The translations under genes and the position numbers were made by a program. Under the pieces are notes generated by a model, which had not been told where the DNA came from, did no database searches, and worked only from the letters and a program-made list of their open reading frames with translations. From the NCBI GenBank assembly GCA_015521385.1, contig WAOH01000089.1, positions 1 to 5,088 on the forward strand: a stretch of 5,088 bases of DNA. The letters are read 5' to 3'. Positions 4,325-5,088 of the stretch are shown here, piece after piece. The DNA comes from Thermoproteota archaeon. Lineage in GTDB: Archaea; Korarchaeota; Korarchaeia; Korarchaeales; Korarchaeaceae. Position 1 is the first letter of the stretch, and each line of letters begins with the position of its first letter.

Positions 4325-5088
4325 CTCTCCAGCCTCCTCATGCCCCATATCAGGGGGATCGAGGCCAGGACAAGTATGGCCCCTATCGGGAAGAGGATCC
4401 TGTAGTTCCCTCCGGCCAGATCTACTATCGCTCCCCCTATCACGCCAGCTAGGAGGATGGGCAGCGACCTGGTAGCCTCGAAGAACCCATAATAGCGGCC
4501 GGTCAGCTCCTCCCTCTCGTAGCTGGTCAGCAGGTCCCCTATGACCGGGAAGGATGATGCCATCAGCATCCCCCAGCCGATCCCCGCTACTGCCAGCGCC
4601 ACCGTCACCTCATTTCTCGAGCTTATGGTCCAGGCCCAGAGCTGAGGCAGGGCGAACACCACACTGCCCGCGATGATGCTTATCCTCCTCCCAATTCTGT
4701 CATAGATGATCCCGCCGGGAATTGAACCCACCAGGACCGTGACGTTGAACAGGGCCATGAGGAGGAGGCCCAGGGAGGTGACGGCCTTCACGTCAAGCTC
4801 TGTGGCTGCGCCCCTTAAAATGTAGGCCAGTATGCCGAAGAGGAAGATTGCCACGAACTCGAAGCTCAGCCACCACATGACCTGAGCGGTGTAGAACCTG
4901 AGGAAATCCCTGTTGGAGAATATGCTCCTCACGTACTCCCACAGGCCCTCCTCCCTCTCCACGCGGACTTCGGGCTCCTTAACCACGAAGTATACCACGA
5001 GAGCGCTAACGAGCAGGGCGGCGGCTGTTATGAGGAAGGGGATCTGCAGGTAAGGCGTGCTAGCAAGGGCCTTGATCCCTGAACCTCC
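4321..5088 (-). CDS. MFS transporter, C-terminal half (5' end outside window)
   Basis: This is the last 255 residues of a major facilitator superfamily permease. The frame is open to the window edge, and the segment PYLQIPFLITAAALLVSALV before residue VYFVVKEP reads as a transmembrane helix. The GTG at 4998 lies inside this helix and is not the start. Next comes a charged cytoplasmic stretch (KEPEVRVEREEGLWEYVRSI), the usual central loop between helices 6 and 7, followed by about six more hydrophobic segments. GGIIYDRIGRR is a clear copy of MFS motif A (G-x3-D-R-x-GRR), here in the loop between helices 8 and 9, as in the repeated half of these proteins. The substrate is unknown; the overall pattern recalls the GPH/SLC45-like sugar transporter branch, but this is weak. 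It shares an ATGA overlap with the downstream hydrolase gene, so a common task such as uptake or export of a compound the hydrolase acts on is possible. Confidence 0.88.
   Translation of the reverse strand, partial: GGSGIKALASTPYLQIPFLITAAALLVSALVVYFVVKEPEVRVEREEGLWEYVRSIFSNRDFLRFYTAQVMWWLSFEFVAIFLFGILAYILRGAATELDVKAVTSLGLLLMALFNVTVLVGSIPGGIIYDRIGRRISIIAGSVVFALPQLWAWTISSRNEVTVALAVAGIGWGMLMASSFPVIGDLLTSYEREELTGRYYGFFEATRSLPILLAGVIGGAIVDLAGGNYRILFPIGAILVLASIPLIWGMRRLER
4333..4337 (-). promoter_or_regulatory. Shine-Dalgarno site deciding the hydrolase start
   Basis: On the minus strand, GGAGG precedes the ATG at 4324 by 8 nt and lies within the last codons of the MFS gene. The spacing equals that of the nrfD-like gene. 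It favours 4324 over the upstream ATG at 4348. Confidence 0.7.

Noticed and set aside
4322..4348. Hydrolase start at ATG 4348 (296 residues)
   Set aside because: The ATG at 4324 has GGAGG at 8 nt, makes an ATGA overlap with the transporter stop and begins directly with the hydrophobic anchor. The longer form adds a polar octapeptide without a comparable ribosome site.
4321..4998. Complete transporter gene starting at GTG 4998
   Set aside because: The GTG is inside a transmembrane helix and the frame is open to the window end, so the start lies outside.

Overview
The window reads as thermophilic archaeal DNA, most likely from the Thermoproteota/Korarchaeota side of the tree. This is an inference. 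The support is heavy AGG and ATA codon use, GGAGG(TGA) Shine-Dalgarno sites inside operons, TATA-box-like elements about 23 nt upstream of start codons that lack a Shine-Dalgarno (leaderless style), short intergenic gaps, and Glu/Lys/Arg-rich proteins. I see no tRNA, rRNA, CRISPR array, insertion sequence or long repeat. No gap exceeds about 75 bases.

Left half (plus strand, about 1-2265): the 3' end of a three-gene operon for a membrane-bound molybdopterin oxidoreductase of the complex iron-sulfur molybdoenzyme (CISM) family. It holds the C-terminal part of the catalytic subunit (cut by the window edge), a four-cluster [4Fe-4S] electron-transfer subunit with its own twin-arginine signal and a C-terminal membrane anchor, and an eight-helix NrfD/PsrC-type quinone-interacting membrane subunit. 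Electrons would pass between the quinone pool (NrfD), the Fe-S relay and the Mo/W-bis-MGD site. The substrate cannot be fixed from this window; polysulfide/sulfur, thiosulfate, tetrathionate and arsenate are all compatible.

Middle (minus strand, 2256-3414): a TorD/DmsD-type molybdoenzyme assembly chaperone, whose stop overlaps the nrfD stop convergently by 10 bp and which has a clear TATA box placed for a leaderless transcript. Upstream of it is an ArsR/SmtB-family repressor with a CxC metal-binding motif (ELCVCEL) plus one extra N-terminal Cys. An oxidoreductase, its chaperone and a thiol-type metalloid sensor together suggest, without proving, that metal(loid) or redox sulfur chemistry controls the locus.

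Right part (minus strand, 3458-5088): a two-gene operon of an MFS transporter (N-terminal half outside the window) and a membrane-anchored alpha/beta-hydrolase. The two are joined by an ATGA stop/start overlap with a good Shine-Dalgarno, which corrects the hydrolase start to 4324. No direct functional link to the respiratory module is visible. I found no clearly novel system. The most interesting points are the possible arsenic or sulfur link of the respiratory cluster, the doubly membrane-directed Fe-S subunit, and the convergent overlap of the enzyme operon with its chaperone gene.
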